A stretch of DNA of 64,000 nt from Thauera sp. 28 (GCF_000310145.2 NZ_AMXA01000002.1:1-64000), one strand, 5' to 3'; numbered from the stretch's first letter, positions 53,127 through 62,169 are shown. Program-made: numbers and translations. The notes: generated from the sequence alone by a model not told the origin.

Positions 53127-55184
53127 ATGACACCCAGCTCGGTACACGACATTCGCAACCTCGCCCTGCTCGGCCACGCGGGCAGCGGCAAGACCACGCT
53201 GGTCGAGGCGCTGCTTCTGGCCTCGGGCGCGATCGGCGCCGCTGGCAGCGTCGAGCGCGGCGACACGGTGTCCGATTTCGACCCCCAGGAAAAAGCCATG
53301 GGCCACTCGCTGCACGCCGCACTGGTGCATCTGGAGTGGGCCGGCCACTGGATCAACCTGCTCGACACCCCGGGCCTGCCCGATCTCGCCGGCCGCGCTC
53401 TGCTGACCCTGCCAGCGGTGGACACCGCTGCAGTGGTTATCAATGCCGCCGCCGGCGTCGAAAGCGGCACCCGCCGCATGATGGCAGCCGGCCGTGACAA
53501 GTGCCGCATGATCATCGTAAACCGGATCGATGCACCTGGCATCGACTTCGGCGCCCTCATGGACGACATCGTCGCAAGTTTCGGCCGCGAATGCCTGCCG
53601 CTCAACCTTCCCGCATCGGACGGCAGCCAGGTGATCGACTGCTTCTTCGCGCCCGACGAATCCGCCGCGACCGCGTTCTCCGGCGTGAGAGCCGCACACG
53701 ATGCCATCGTCGATCAGGTCGTCGAACTCGATGAAGCGCTGATGGCGCAGTATCTCGAACAAGGCGAGTCGCTCGCGCCCGAGCAGCTGCATGCCCCCTT
53801 CGAGCAGGCCCTGCGCGAAGGTCACCTCATCCCCGTCTGCTTCGTCTCCGCGCGCAGCGGCGCGGGCGTGCGCGAACTGCTCGACATCCTTGGCAAGCTC
53901 GCGCCCGACCCCACCGAAGCCAACCCGCCCCAGTTCCTCAAGGGCGAAGGCAGCGCCGCCGAAGCGGTCGATGTCATGCTCGACGCCGAGCGCCACGCCG
54001 TCGCGCACGTATTCCAGATCGCCAACGACCCCTACCGCGGCAAGCTCGGTCTGTTCCGCGTCCATCAGGGGCAGGTGACGCCCAACTCGCAACTCTTCAT
54101 CGGCGACGGCCGCAAGCCCTTCAAGGTTGCCCACCTGCTGCGCATGCATGGGCGCAACGCGATCGAAACCACACTCGCCGTGCCCGGCGACCTGTGCGCC
54201 GTTGCCCGCGTGGATGAACTGCAGCGCGACGCCGTGTTGCATGACTCGCACGACGAGGACTACTACCACCTCGCCCCCGCCACCTACCCGCAGCCGGTGT
54301 TCGGCCTCGCACTGATGACGCGCAAGCCCGCCGACGAACAGAAGCTCTCCGAGGCGCTCACGCGCCTGCTCGAGGAGGACCCCTGCCTCGAGGTGAGCTT
54401 CGACCCGCGCAACCGGCGCACCGTGGTGCGGGGCCTCGGCGAGCAGCACCTCAAGATCGTGCTCGACGAGTTGTCGGCGCGCTGGAACCTGCAGCTCGAC
54501 ACGGCCACGCCGAGCATCCCCTATCGCGAGACCATCGCCATCACGGCCGAGGCACGCTACCGACACAAGAAACAAAGCGGCGGCGCAGGCCAGTTCGGCG
54601 AGGTGGCGCTCCGCGTCGAACCGCTCGCGCGCGGCAGCGGCATCGAACTCGCCGACGAGGTGAAAGGCGGCACCATCCCGACCAACTTCATGCCCGCGGT
54701 CGAGAAAGGCGTCCGCCAGGCGCTGGAGGAAGGCGCCCTGGCCGGGTTTCCGATCCAGGATATCCGCGTCGTTATCACCGATGGCAAGCATCACGCGGTC
54801 GATTCGAACGAAGTCTCCTTCGTCACCGCCGGCCGCCACGCGCTCATCGAAGCCGTGCTTGCCGCGCGTCCGCTGGTGCTCGAACCCCTGCTCGACATCC
54901 AGGTGAAGGTGGCCGATGCCCTGTTCGGCGAAGTCAGTGCCGAACTCGCCAGCCGCCGCGGCCGCCTGACCGCCACCGACAGCCCCGCCGCAGGCTGGAC
55001 GCTGATCTCAGCGCGCGTTCCGATGGCAGGCCTGGACGGCTTCGAGGGCAGGCTCAAGGCAATCTGCGCAGGAGAAAGCGAATTCGTCCTCGAAGCCGGC
55101 GGCCACGAGCCTGCGCCGCAGGACGTACAATCCGAACTGGCCCGCCAGCACACCGGCGGCGGCAACGGCAACGGCGCGCACTAA
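53127..55184 (+). CDS. Elongation factor G-like GTPase
   Basis: A 685-residue translational GTPase homologue. G1 GHAGSGKT (16-23) and G3 DTPG (80-83) are intact; the G4 motif is NRID (132-135), where EF-G has NKMD, and the switch I region is short. Domain II follows near 285-370, domain III-V from about 375 with GLGEQHLKIVLDEL and the C-terminal EF-G domain GQFGEVALRVEPL ... LASRRGRLTATDS. This is the EF-G-like subfamily separate from FusA, whose role is uncertain. GGGAGG precedes the ATG. Confidence 0.88.
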   Translation: MTPSSVHDIRNLALLGHAGSGKTTLVEALLLASGAIGAAGSVERGDTVSDFDPQEKAMGHSLHAALVHLEWAGHWINLLDTPGLPDLAGRALLTLPAVDTAAVVINAAAGVESGTRRMMAAGRDKCRMIIVNRIDAPGIDFGALMDDIVASFGRECLPLNLPASDGSQVIDCFFAPDESAATAFSGVRAAHDAIVDQVVELDEALMAQYLEQGESLAPEQLHAPFEQALREGHLIPVCFVSARSGAGVRELLDILGKLAPDPTEANPPQFLKGEGSAAEAVDVMLDAERHAVAHVFQIANDPYRGKLGLFRVHQGQVTPNSQLFIGDGRKPFKVAHLLRMHGRNAIETTLAVPGDLCAVARVDELQRDAVLHDSHDEDYYHLAPATYPQPVFGLALMTRKPADEQKLSEALTRLLEEDPCLEVSFDPRNRRTVVRGLGEQHLKIVLDELSARWNLQLDTATPSIPYRETIAITAEARYRHKKQSGGAGQFGEVALRVEPLARGSGIELADEVKGGTIPTNFMPAVEKGVRQALEEGALAGFPIQDIRVVITDGKHHAVDSNEVSFVTAGRHALIEAVLAARPLVLEPLLDIQVKVADALFGEVSAELASRRGRLTATDSPAAGWTLISARVPMAGLDGFEGRLKAICAGESEFVLEAGGHEPAPQDVQSELARQHTGGGNGNGAH

Positions 55185-55228
55185 GCGCGCCCAGGCCCGG
55201 CGTGCAGGCGCCGGGCCGCAACACTGAC

Positions 55229-55480
55229 ATGAAGCTGAGCGAACGCCAACGCGCCTACTGGCGCAGCAACCTGTTGCTGACGTTTTGCCTGCTGTTGATC
55301 TGGTTCGGCGTGACCTTTGTCGCGGGTTACTACGCTAACGAGCTCAACAGCTTACAGTTCATGGGCTTTCCGCTGGGCTTCTACATCTTCGCCCAGGGCT
55401 CGATGATCACCTATCTGGTGATCATCGCCATCTACGTCACGGTGATGAACCGTCTCGACCGCCGCTACCGAGTGAAATAA
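55229..55480 (+). CDS. DUF4212 small membrane subunit (solo copy)
   Basis: An 83-residue protein with two helices: YWRSNLLLTFCLLLIWFGVTFVAGYYA and MGFPLGFYIFAQGSMITYLVIIAIYVTVMNRLDRRYRV. The GFPLGF---AQGS pattern is the DUF4212 signature for the small subunit of some sodium:solute symporters. Normally it directly precedes the symporter gene, but here the next gene is on the other strand. A different DUF4212 protein (57873-58127) belongs to the nearby symporter. Confidence 0.82.
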   Translation: MKLSERQRAYWRSNLLLTFCLLLIWFGVTFVAGYYANELNSLQFMGFPLGFYIFAQGSMITYLVIIAIYVTVMNRLDRRYRVK

Positions 55481-55526
55481 CGCCCGGCGTAGCACTGGCG
55501 GCAACCACTGCCCGCAGCCCTGCTCC

Positions 55527-55916
55527 TTACTTGCCGGAACCCGAGGCAGACTCGTCCGCTGCCTTCTTCTTGCGCCCCCAGGCGATCGGGTGCGCGTGGC
55601 GGCTGAGCATGAAGTCGAGCAGGAACTTGCTCCAGATGGTCACGCCGGCGGTCGAACTCCAGGTCTCATACTCGAGCTGAAGCACCAGCACGCCGTAGAT
55701 CACCATCAGGATGATGATGCCGCACACGAAGTTGATCACCGCGGAGAAGGGCGCAAACTTCGCCGGGTTCGCCGGCGGCATGCCGCGCTTGAGCGCGACC
55801 TCGGAGAAATCGCGCTTGAAGACGATGCGCCAGGCCCGCCGCAGCCAGAAAAACGCGATCGGGAACAGGGCCACGAAGAGAATCCAGGTCAATACGGTGC
55901 TTACATCCAGAACCAT
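55527..55916 (-). CDS. Hypothetical two-helix membrane protein
   Basis: A 129-residue protein: a first helix VLTWILFVALFPIAFFWLRRAWRIV, basic loop, then a second helix FSAVINFVCGIIILMVIYGVLVLQ, and a Lys/Ser-rich tail. The region FSEVALKRGMPPANPAKFAPFSAV may be amphipathic. It sits between the solo DUF4212 gene and the symporter genes; no recognised family. Confidence 0.65.
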   Translation of the reverse strand: MVLDVSTVLTWILFVALFPIAFFWLRRAWRIVFKRDFSEVALKRGMPPANPAKFAPFSAVINFVCGIIILMVIYGVLVLQLEYETWSSTAGVTIWSKFLLDFMLSRHAHPIAWGRKKKAADESASGSGK

Positions 55917-55969
55917 TCACTGCTCCAGTCACGGCTGACGGAAAAAAGACCGCAGCCCGCAAGGTGCCA

Positions 55970-56012
55970 TAAAAGAAAGAACCCCGCCATGGAATCCGCT
56001 GGCGGGGTTCTC
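55970..56012 (-). terminator. Terminator after the sodium:solute symporter
   Basis: AACCCCGCC (55980-55988) and GGCGGGGTT (56001-56009) form a stem; on the minus strand it is followed by CTTTCTTTT. It lies 45 bp after the symporter stop. Confidence 0.82.
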
Positions 56013-56054
56013 GGGAGGCCCTCTGGGAGGGAGCCTCAGTACCAGACTCGAAGC

Positions 56055-57860
56055 TTAGTGCGCGCCGTCGACCGCCTTGGCGCCACGCGGGATACGCACT
56101 TCTTCAACCAGATGCTGGATGTGCTCCGGCGGCTCCTTGGTCACCTTATCCACCGCGAAGGCGACGATGAAGTTCACCACCGCACCGATCGCACCGAAGG
56201 CTTCCGGCGTGATGCCGAAGAAGCTGTTCGGGCCACCGATCAGATCGACGAACTCGGTGCCCTTGATGAAGAAGATGCCCTTGTGAGCAAACACGTAGAA
56301 CAGGGTGACGGCCAAGCCTGCCAGCATGCCGGCGATGGCGCCTTCCTTGTTCATCTTCTTGGAGAAGATGCCCATCATGATCACCGGGAACAGCGTGGAC
56401 GCCGCGATACCGAAGGCCAGGGCCACGGTACCGGCCGCGAAGCCCGGCGGGTTCAGACCGAGCCAGCCGGCGAGCACGATCGCACCTGCCATCGCGATTT
56501 TGCCGACCATCAGCTCGTTCTTGTCCGACATATTGGGCGCGAACACGTTCTTCACCAAGTCATGCGACACCGCGGACGAGATCGCCAGCAGCAGACCGGC
56601 AGCGGTCGACAGCGCCGCAGCCACGCCACCCGCCGCGACCAGCGCGATCACCCAGTTGGGCAGCAGCGCGATCTCGGGGTTGGCCATCACCATGATGTCG
56701 GCGTTGACCGTCAGCTCGCTGCCCTTCCAGCCAGCCTGCTCGGCCTTGGCCAGAACGTCGGCGCTCTTGGTCTTGTCGTTGTAGTACTGGATGCGACCGT
56801 CGCCGTTCTTGTCTTCCCACTTCAGCAGGCCGGTCTTTTCCCAGCGCGACATCCAGTCCGGACGCTCGTCGTACTTGAGGCTGGACTCTTCGGCGTACAG
56901 ATCGCCGTTGGTGGTGATCGCGGAGTTGACCGTAGCGTGCAGGTTGTACTTGGCCATCGCGGCAACAGCGGGCGCGGTGGTGTACAGGATGGCGATGAAG
57001 ACCAGCGCCCAACCCGCGGAGTAGCGCGCGTCAGCCACCTTCGGCACCGTGAAGAAGCGGATGATGACGTGCGGCAGGCCCGCAGTACCGATCATCAGCG
57101 ACACGGTGTAGACGAACATGTTGAGCTTGCTGCCCGGCACCGAGGTGGTGTACTCGGCGAAGCCAAGGTCGGTGACGACCTGGTTCAGGCGATCCAGCAG
57201 GGACACGTCGGTACCCACCAGGTTGGCGCCCAGGCCGAGCTGCGGCAGGAAGTTGCCGGTGAGGTTCAGCGAGATGAACACGGCCGGGATGGTGTAGGCC
57301 GAGATCAGCACGATGTACTGCGCCACCTGGGTGTAGGTGATGCCCTTCATGCCGCCGAACACCGCGTAGGCAAACACGATGCCCATGCCGAGGTAGATGC
57401 CGGTCTCGTTGCTGACGCCGAGGAAGCGCGAGAAGGCCACGCCCACGCCGGTCATCTGGCCGATCACGTAGGTGATCGAGGCAATCAGAAGGCAGATCAC
57501 CGCCACCGTGCTGGCCGACTTCGAGTAGAAGCGGTCGCCGATGAACTGCGGCACGGTGAACTTGCCGAACTTGCGCAGGTAGGGCGCCAGCCACATGGCG
57601 AGGATCACGTAGCCGCCGGTCCAGCCCATCAGGAACAGGCCGCCGCCGTAACCCATGTTGGCGATCAGGCCGGCCATGGAGATGAAGGACGCCGCCGACA
57701 TCCAGTCAGCTGCAGTTGCCATGCCGTTGGTAACCGGGTGCACACCGCCGCCAGCGACGTAGAAGTCGCTGGTGCTGCCGGCGCGCGCCCAGATGGCGAT
57801 ACCGATGTAGAGGGCGAAGGACGCGCCCACCACCAGGTAAGTCAGAGTCTGAAGTTCCAT
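56055..57860 (-). CDS. Sodium:solute symporter, ActP-like (VC2705 subfamily)
   Basis: A 601-residue SSS-family transporter with 13 or so helices: GVHPVTNGMATAADWMSAASFISMAGLIANMGYGGG (34-70), APYLRKFGKFTVPQFIGDRFYSKSAS (about 90-115) and MYVFKGITYTQVAQYIVLISAY-like middle region. A hydrophilic loop of about 90 residues (about 285-375) including DERPDWMSRWEKTGLLKWEDKNGDGRIQYYND resembles an EF-hand-like insertion of this subfamily. It pairs with the DUF4212 gene 12 bp upstream; acetate or another small organic acid is the likely substrate. Confidence 0.9.
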   Translation of the reverse strand: MELQTLTYLVVGASFALYIGIAIWARAGSTSDFYVAGGGVHPVTNGMATAADWMSAASFISMAGLIANMGYGGGLFLMGWTGGYVILAMWLAPYLRKFGKFTVPQFIGDRFYSKSASTVAVICLLIASITYVIGQMTGVGVAFSRFLGVSNETGIYLGMGIVFAYAVFGGMKGITYTQVAQYIVLISAYTIPAVFISLNLTGNFLPQLGLGANLVGTDVSLLDRLNQVVTDLGFAEYTTSVPGSKLNMFVYTVSLMIGTAGLPHVIIRFFTVPKVADARYSAGWALVFIAILYTTAPAVAAMAKYNLHATVNSAITTNGDLYAEESSLKYDERPDWMSRWEKTGLLKWEDKNGDGRIQYYNDKTKSADVLAKAEQAGWKGSELTVNADIMVMANPEIALLPNWVIALVAAGGVAAALSTAAGLLLAISSAVSHDLVKNVFAPNMSDKNELMVGKIAMAGAIVLAGWLGLNPPGFAAGTVALAFGIAASTLFPVIMMGIFSKKMNKEGAIAGMLAGLAVTLFYVFAHKGIFFIKGTEFVDLIGGPNSFFGITPEAFGAIGAVVNFIVAFAVDKVTKEPPEHIQHLVEEVRIPRGAKAVDGAH

Positions 57861-57872
57861 GTCTCCCCCTGT

Positions 57873-58127
57873 TTATTCTTCGTGGACGTCGAACTTGCGG
57901 TCGATCTCACCCATCTTCTTCGCGTAGAAGAAGATCAGCGCGATGAACACGTAGATCGAGCCTTGCTGCGCGAACCAGAAGCCCAGCGGGTAGCCGCCGA
58001 GGTGGATCGTGTTGAGCACATCGGCGAAAAGGATGCCGGCGCCATACGAGACCAGGAACCATACGATCATGATCTTGGTCAGGAGGCTCAGCGTGGCTTT
58101 CCAGTAGCCTGCTGCATTGTTTTCCAT
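57873..58127 (-). CDS. DUF4212 small subunit paired with the symporter
   Basis: An 84-residue protein, MENNAAGYWKATLSLLTKIMIVWFLVSYGAGILFADVLNTIHLGGYPLGFWFAQQGSIYVFIALIFFYAKKMGEIDRKF, matching DUF4212. GACGAGGAGAC lies before the ATG at 58127. Its stop is 12 bp upstream of the symporter start, the standard gene order for this two-part transporter. Confidence 0.9.
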   Translation of the reverse strand: MENNAAGYWKATLSLLTKIMIVWFLVSYGAGILFADVLNTIHLGGYPLGFWFAQQGSIYVFIALIFFYAKKMGEIDRKFDVHEE

Positions 58128-58267
58128 AACGTCTCCTCGTCTGAAGTGAAACTCCCGCGCCGTCCTTCTCCGGCCGCAATACGGCCTGATCCACACGACT
58201 GCGGGCGCATTATAGAAACATCAGTCTTACTTATCCCTTACAGCGCCTTACAACAGGCTCCGGCCGC

Positions 58268-58579
58268 TCAAGCGATCTGCACCGTGTCGGAGCGCCCCCC
58301 TCCCCTGTTGTCGACCCAGCTCACGCTCAGCTCATCGCCCTTGGCGCCGCCCTCGAACCTGAACGCCAGACTGGGATTGGCCGACACCGAAGTGCTGAAC
58401 TCGGCGGCCAGCACCACCCTGTCCTTGTGCCTGACGGTGACCGAGGTAATGAAGTGCGCGGGAATCAGCTCGCCGGACGCCGACCTGCGCTGACCGGTTT
58501 CCATGTCGTGCGACATCCGCATGCGAACTTCGGTAATGCCGTCCTTGGCGATGGCACGGATACGCGTCGGATTTGTCAT
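58268..58579 (-). CDS. soxZ: Thiosulfate-oxidation carrier subunit SoxZ
   Basis: A 103-residue protein with the SoxZ pattern: TRIRAIAKDGITEVRMRMSHDMETGQRRSASGELIPAHFITSVTV and LSVSWVDNRGGGRSDTVQIA at the C-terminus. SoxZ forms the SoxYZ heterodimer that carries the sulfur atom in the periplasm. The start at 58579 is 28 bp after soxY. Other sox genes are absent from the window. Confidence 0.93.
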   Translation of the reverse strand: MTNPTRIRAIAKDGITEVRMRMSHDMETGQRRSASGELIPAHFITSVTVRHKDRVVLAAEFSTSVSANPSLAFRFEGGAKGDELSVSWVDNRGGGRSDTVQIA

Positions 58580-58607
58580 AGCCTTGCTCTCCTTTTCCAA
58601 TGCACAC

Positions 58608-59075
58608 TCAGCCGCCGCAGCCGCCGAGGGTCACCCTGACTTCCCGCTTGGCGACGAAGTACTTGCCGTCAGCCCGCACCATGGCCAGCACATTGGATGT
58701 CTGCCCCATCTTGATGCTTGTCTGCACGTCGGCCATCGTGCCCGACGCAATCACGAAGGAGGCGGCGACCATGTTCAGGTTCTTCTCGACCATGATCACG
58801 ATCTGATCGGTGCCGGGCAATGTACTGAGCACACCGACCGGCACCGCCGCACCATCTTCGGCAATGTCAGGGGCGGAAATCAGGATGCCGCCACTCTCGG
58901 CCGGCGTGGTGGCGCCAAGCGCGGCGACGACCGCATCCAGGCTCTTTGCGCTGAAGGCCGCCTCATTTCGGGCCGCGTGCGCAAGCTCCGGCCTGATGAA
59001 GCCGATGGCCGCAAGCAAGCCGAAAACACCCAAGCCCCCTGCAGCTTTCAGGGCGTCCCTGCGTTGATGATTCAT
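58608..59075 (-). CDS. soxY: Thiosulfate-oxidation carrier subunit SoxY
   Basis: A 155-residue protein with a Tat-type signal peptide (QRRDALKAAGGLGVFGLLAA, A-H-A cleavage near residue 34) and the SoxY C-terminal swinging arm ending GGCGG, whose Cys binds sulfur intermediates. The C-terminus ends exactly at the motif, as expected. It is first in a soxYZ operon, divergent from the cytochrome c gene at 59271. Confidence 0.94.
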   Translation of the reverse strand: MNHQRRDALKAAGGLGVFGLLAAIGFIRPELAHAARNEAAFSAKSLDAVVAALGATTPAESGGILISAPDIAEDGAAVPVGVLSTLPGTDQIVIMVEKNLNMVAASFVIASGTMADVQTSIKMGQTSNVLAMVRADGKYFVAKREVRVTLGGCGG

Positions 59076-59174
59076 CCTTTCACTCCTTGTCGACCAAGCC
59101 TTTCATTGTACCCAGGCCCTTCGGCATTGGCTGCGCCACCCCTGAGCCGAGGATTTCCTCCTCGGCCGATTGGA

Positions 59175-59180
59175 TATACT
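59175..59180 (+). promoter_or_regulatory. Possible -10 element of the cytochrome c/FccB operon
   Basis: TATACT in the 195-bp soxY/cytochrome divergent gap, about 90 bp before the cytochrome start. No clear -35 is visible; only a weak call. Confidence 0.3.
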
Positions 59181-59270
59181 CTGGCCTGTTACGGCCCAGG
59201 CCCCAGGACCCGAAAGCGGCTCGCGCCCCATCAGAAGACTTGAACGGCAACCCAACGGAGGAACAACGCA

Positions 59271-59576
59271 GTGCAACTCAGGATCGCAATCGCCGCACTC
59301 GGCCTGGCCGGCCTCGTCGGCACGGCACAGGCGCAGGACGCCGACCCCCATCTCGCCCGCAACCTTGCCGCGACGTGTGCGAACTGCCACGGCACGAACG
59401 GCAACGCACAGAAGGGCATGGCGTCACTCGCTGGCGAATCGGCCGAGAAAATCATGAAAAAGCTCGCTGACTTCCGCTCGGGCGACGCGCCGGCAACGAT
59501 CATGCACCAGATCGTCAAGGGCTACACCGAGGAACAGCTGGCGCTGATCAGCGAATGGTTCGCCGCGCAGAAATAA
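59271..59576 (+). CDS. Periplasmic monoheme cytochrome c (FccA-like subunit)
   Basis: A 101-residue class I cytochrome c: signal peptide (1-21, ending AQA), heme motif CANCH at about residue 36-40, then GTNGNAQKGMASLAGESAEKIMKKLADFRSGDAPATIMHQIVKGYTEEQLALISEWFA with a Met ligand. It precedes the flavoprotein gene by 19 bp, so it is likely the electron acceptor of that sulfide dehydrogenase, like the small cytochrome subunit of flavocytochrome c. Confidence 0.88.
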   Translation: MQLRIAIAALGLAGLVGTAQAQDADPHLARNLAATCANCHGTNGNAQKGMASLAGESAEKIMKKLADFRSGDAPATIMHQIVKGYTEEQLALISEWFAAQK

Positions 59577-59595
59577 GGCTCACAGGGGAACAACG

Positions 59596-60873
59596 ATGAT
59601 CAACAGACGCGACTTCATCAAGGCCATCGGCATCGCTGCGGGTGGCACCACGCTGACCGGTCTCTCCGGGCTGGCCAATGCGGCAGGCTCGACTGCAAAA
59701 GGGCACATCGTCGTCGTTGGCGGCGGCTTCGGCGGCGCCACCGTCGCCAAGTACCTGCGCATGTGGAGCCAGGGCAGCGTGGATGTGACACTGATCGAGC
59801 GCAACACGCGCTTCGTCTCCTGCCCGATCTCCAACCTGGTGATCGGCGGCCTGCAGCAGATGGACGACATCACGGTCAGCTACGACAACCTGCGTGAAAA
59901 CTGGGGCGTCAAGGTGATCACGGACGAGGTGACCGCACTCGACCCCGACAAGCGCATGGTTACCACTGCCAGGCATGGCACGCTGGGCTATGACCGCGTC
60001 GTGCTGTCGCCGGGCATCGACTTCATCCCAGGCGCAGTCGCAGGCCTCGACGGCAACGAGGAACTCGTGCCGCACGCCTGGAAGGCCGGCCCGCAGACCG
60101 CACTGCTGCGCAAGCAACTCGAGGACATGCCCGATGGCGGCGTGTTCGCGCTCACCATTCCGCGCGCACCCTATCGCTGCCCGCCGGGGCCTTACGAGCG
60201 CGCCTGCCTGGTCGCCAACTACCTGCGCGACACCAAGCCGAAGTCCAAGGTGCTCGTGCTCGACGCCAACGACGAGATCCAGTCCAAGAAGGGCCTGTTT
60301 ACCAAGGCGTTCGAGAGCTACGGCGCGCTTCTCGAATACGTGCCCGGCAGCAAGCTCGAGGGCGTGGATGCGGCCAGCCGCAAGGCACGGCTGGAGTTCG
60401 ACGAGATCAAGGCCGACGTGCTCAATGTCATCCCGCCGATGCGTGCAGGCAATATCGCCGCTCAGGCCGGCCTGCCGCTGATCAACGAGCGCTGGGTCGA
60501 CGTCGAATGGCTGTCGATGGAAGCCAAGGGCGTGCCGGGCGTACATGTGATCGGCGACGCGATCTTCCCCGCGCCCACGATGCCGAAGTCCGGTCACATG
60601 GCCAACCAGCATGGCAAGCTGGTCGCTGCAGCCATTCTGAACCTGCTCGAAGGCAAGGCTCCGAACGCAGCACCCGTACTGATGAACACCTGCTACAGCT
60701 TCGTCGATGACAAGAACGTCATCCATGTTGCTTCGGTTCACCAGTACAACGCCGAAAAGCAGCAGCCGTTGCCAGTGGAAGGCGCAGGCGGCGTTTCGGC
60801 TGCAGCCAATGAGCTCGAAGGCAAGTTTGCGATGGGCTGGGCGCGCAACATCTGGGCCGACATGCTCGCCTGA
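59596..60873 (+). CDS. fccB: Sulfide dehydrogenase flavoprotein (FccB/SoxF-like)
   Basis: A 425-residue periplasmic FAD protein. A Tat signal (NRRDFIKAIG, residues 3-12) is followed by the FAD dinucleotide fold HIVVVGGGFGGATVAKYL (about 38-55). CPISNLVIGG, RAPYRCPPGPYERACLVANYL and GDAIFPAPTMPKSGHMANQHGKLVA fit the FccB family, with candidate redox Cys in RCPPG and NTCYSF near residue 360. It oxidises sulfide and passes electrons to the small cytochrome encoded before it. Location beside soxYZ supports sulfur oxidation. Confidence 0.9.
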   Translation: MINRRDFIKAIGIAAGGTTLTGLSGLANAAGSTAKGHIVVVGGGFGGATVAKYLRMWSQGSVDVTLIERNTRFVSCPISNLVIGGLQQMDDITVSYDNLRENWGVKVITDEVTALDPDKRMVTTARHGTLGYDRVVLSPGIDFIPGAVAGLDGNEELVPHAWKAGPQTALLRKQLEDMPDGGVFALTIPRAPYRCPPGPYERACLVANYLRDTKPKSKVLVLDANDEIQSKKGLFTKAFESYGALLEYVPGSKLEGVDAASRKARLEFDEIKADVLNVIPPMRAGNIAAQAGLPLINERWVDVEWLSMEAKGVPGVHVIGDAIFPAPTMPKSGHMANQHGKLVAAAILNLLEGKAPNAAPVLMNTCYSFVDDKNVIHVASVHQYNAEKQQPLPVEGAGGVSAAANELEGKFAMGWARNIWADMLA

Positions 60874-60921
60874 CGAGTCCCCGCCGCTGCAGGCGCCTCC
60901 GCGGCGCCGCGCTGTCATGAC

Positions 60922-60960
60922 GAAGGGGGCGCACGGATCCTGGATCCGTGCGCCCCCTTC
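60922..60960. terminator. Long hairpin terminator after fccB
   Basis: A 19-bp perfect stem GAAGGGGGCGCACGGATCC with its complement around one base, between convergent genes. T-runs are short (GTTT), but the stem is very stable and probably ends transcription in both directions. Confidence 0.75.
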
Positions 60961-60987
60961 GTTTCCGCCCCGAGGCCGTCGCCTTTA

Positions 60988-61608
60988 TCAGTCCAGCGTA
61001 CTGATGTAGAGCGACACCGCCTTGACCTCTAGCTCGGTGAGCTTCGAGGCGATCGAGTGCATGATCTCGTTGTCGTTGGTGCGCTGACGCTTGTTGAACG
61101 AATTGAGCTGGGCCTCGGTGTAGCGTGGCACCTGCCCTGCGAGGCGCGGCAACTGTTCGGTACCCAAGCCACGATCGCCGTGGCAGCCGGCACAGGCCGC
61201 CACCCCGGAGAACTCATTGCCGCGATGGAAGATGAAGCGCCCTACCGATGCGAGATCCTTGTCTCGTGCCTCGCGCGGCTTGGTCGGCTTGGTCTCGAAG
61301 AACACACCGAGCGCGAGCATTTCGTCCTCGGCAAGATCCTGAACCATGCCACCCATGGTGTCGCTGGCACGCCGGCCGGACTTGAAGTCCGCCAGTTGCT
61401 TGGCGATATATTGGTGATGCTGGCCCGCCAGGCGCGGATAGAGCGGCGAAGAACTATCGCCTTCAGGCCCGTGGCACAACATGCAACGCCCCGCATTGAT
61501 CGCGGCGGCGCGCTCGAGATCGACCTGTGGCAGTTCCCCAGCCGCCGTGGCGAGCGAGGCGAACATGAACATTGACGCCGCAACCGTGATGCTTCTGCCT
61601 GCCCTCAT
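60988..61608 (-). CDS. Diheme cytochrome c4-type protein
   Basis: A 206-residue periplasmic protein: signal peptide (1-24), two class I heme c motifs, CMLCH (about residue 42) and CAGCH (about residue 137), each followed by PRLAGQ, and Met ligands in DTMGGMVQDL and NEIMHSIASKL. Duplicated domains of about 90 residues define cytochrome c4. AGGAGAG precedes the ATG at 61608. It could shuttle electrons from the sulfur enzymes or bc1 complex to cbb3 oxidase. Confidence 0.9.
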   Translation of the reverse strand: MRAGRSITVAASMFMFASLATAAGELPQVDLERAAAINAGRCMLCHGPEGDSSSPLYPRLAGQHHQYIAKQLADFKSGRRASDTMGGMVQDLAEDEMLALGVFFETKPTKPREARDKDLASVGRFIFHRGNEFSGVAACAGCHGDRGLGTEQLPRLAGQVPRYTEAQLNSFNKRQRTNDNEIMHSIASKLTELEVKAVSLYISTLD

Positions 61609-61740
61609 TCCTGCACTCTCCTGTTCGCGACAGGACGGCCATCGGCAGCCTGTCAATGGTTCAAGGTTAGCAGAAGCGTCAAACGTGCAGAACGCCTCAG
61701 ACCGGCTTAAGAGACCGATAGCCGCTCCGGGCGCGGACGG

Positions 61741-62169
61741 TCAGTCCCAACCCAGCTCGAGAAACCACGGACTCCCGCCCTGAGCCAGTGCCGAGCGCAC
61801 ATAAGGCACCATCTGCGTCGGCAGGCAACGCGGATCATGCCAGTCCAGCGCATCGCACTTGTCCGGTTCGCGGATCTCGGGTCGGCCAGCGAAGGCGTCG
61901 GCCCGGACGAAGAAATCGATCCGGTTGGTATCCGAACGTCGGTGGACAGTACCGACGTGACGCAGATCGCCCAACTCGACCCTGAGCCCTGTTTCTTCAA
62001 GCAACTCTCGCCTCGCCGCCTCGCCGATGGACTCACCCGGCTCGACATGCCCTCCCGGCAGACTGAACAAGCCGTCGAAAAAGCCGGTGCCCGCGCGCCG
62101 CATGAGCAGGATCCCTCCTGCATCCTCGCAGATCACATGAACACCCACGGGAATGCCAGCATGCCTCAT
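61741..62169 (-). CDS. NUDIX hydrolase
   Basis: A 142-residue NUDIX-fold protein: GGHVEPGESIGEAARRELLEETGL is a complete NUDIX box (G-x5-E-x7-REU-xE-ExGU) at about residues 38-61. Length and context (next to dut) suggest a nucleotide pyrophosphohydrolase cleaning damaged or non-canonical nucleotides. The ATG overlaps the dut stop by 1 base, so the two are translated together. Substrate unknown. Confidence 0.9.
   Translation of the reverse strand: MRHAGIPVGVHVICEDAGGILLMRRAGTGFFDGLFSLPGGHVEPGESIGEAARRELLEETGLRVELGDLRHVGTVHRRSDTNRIDFFVRADAFAGRPEIREPDKCDALDWHDPRCLPTQMVPYVRSALAQGGSPWFLELGWD

Noticed and set aside
55590..58493. Plus-strand open frame of 967 codons
   Set aside because: Antisense to the symporter, DUF4212 and soxZ genes; no recognisable protein features.
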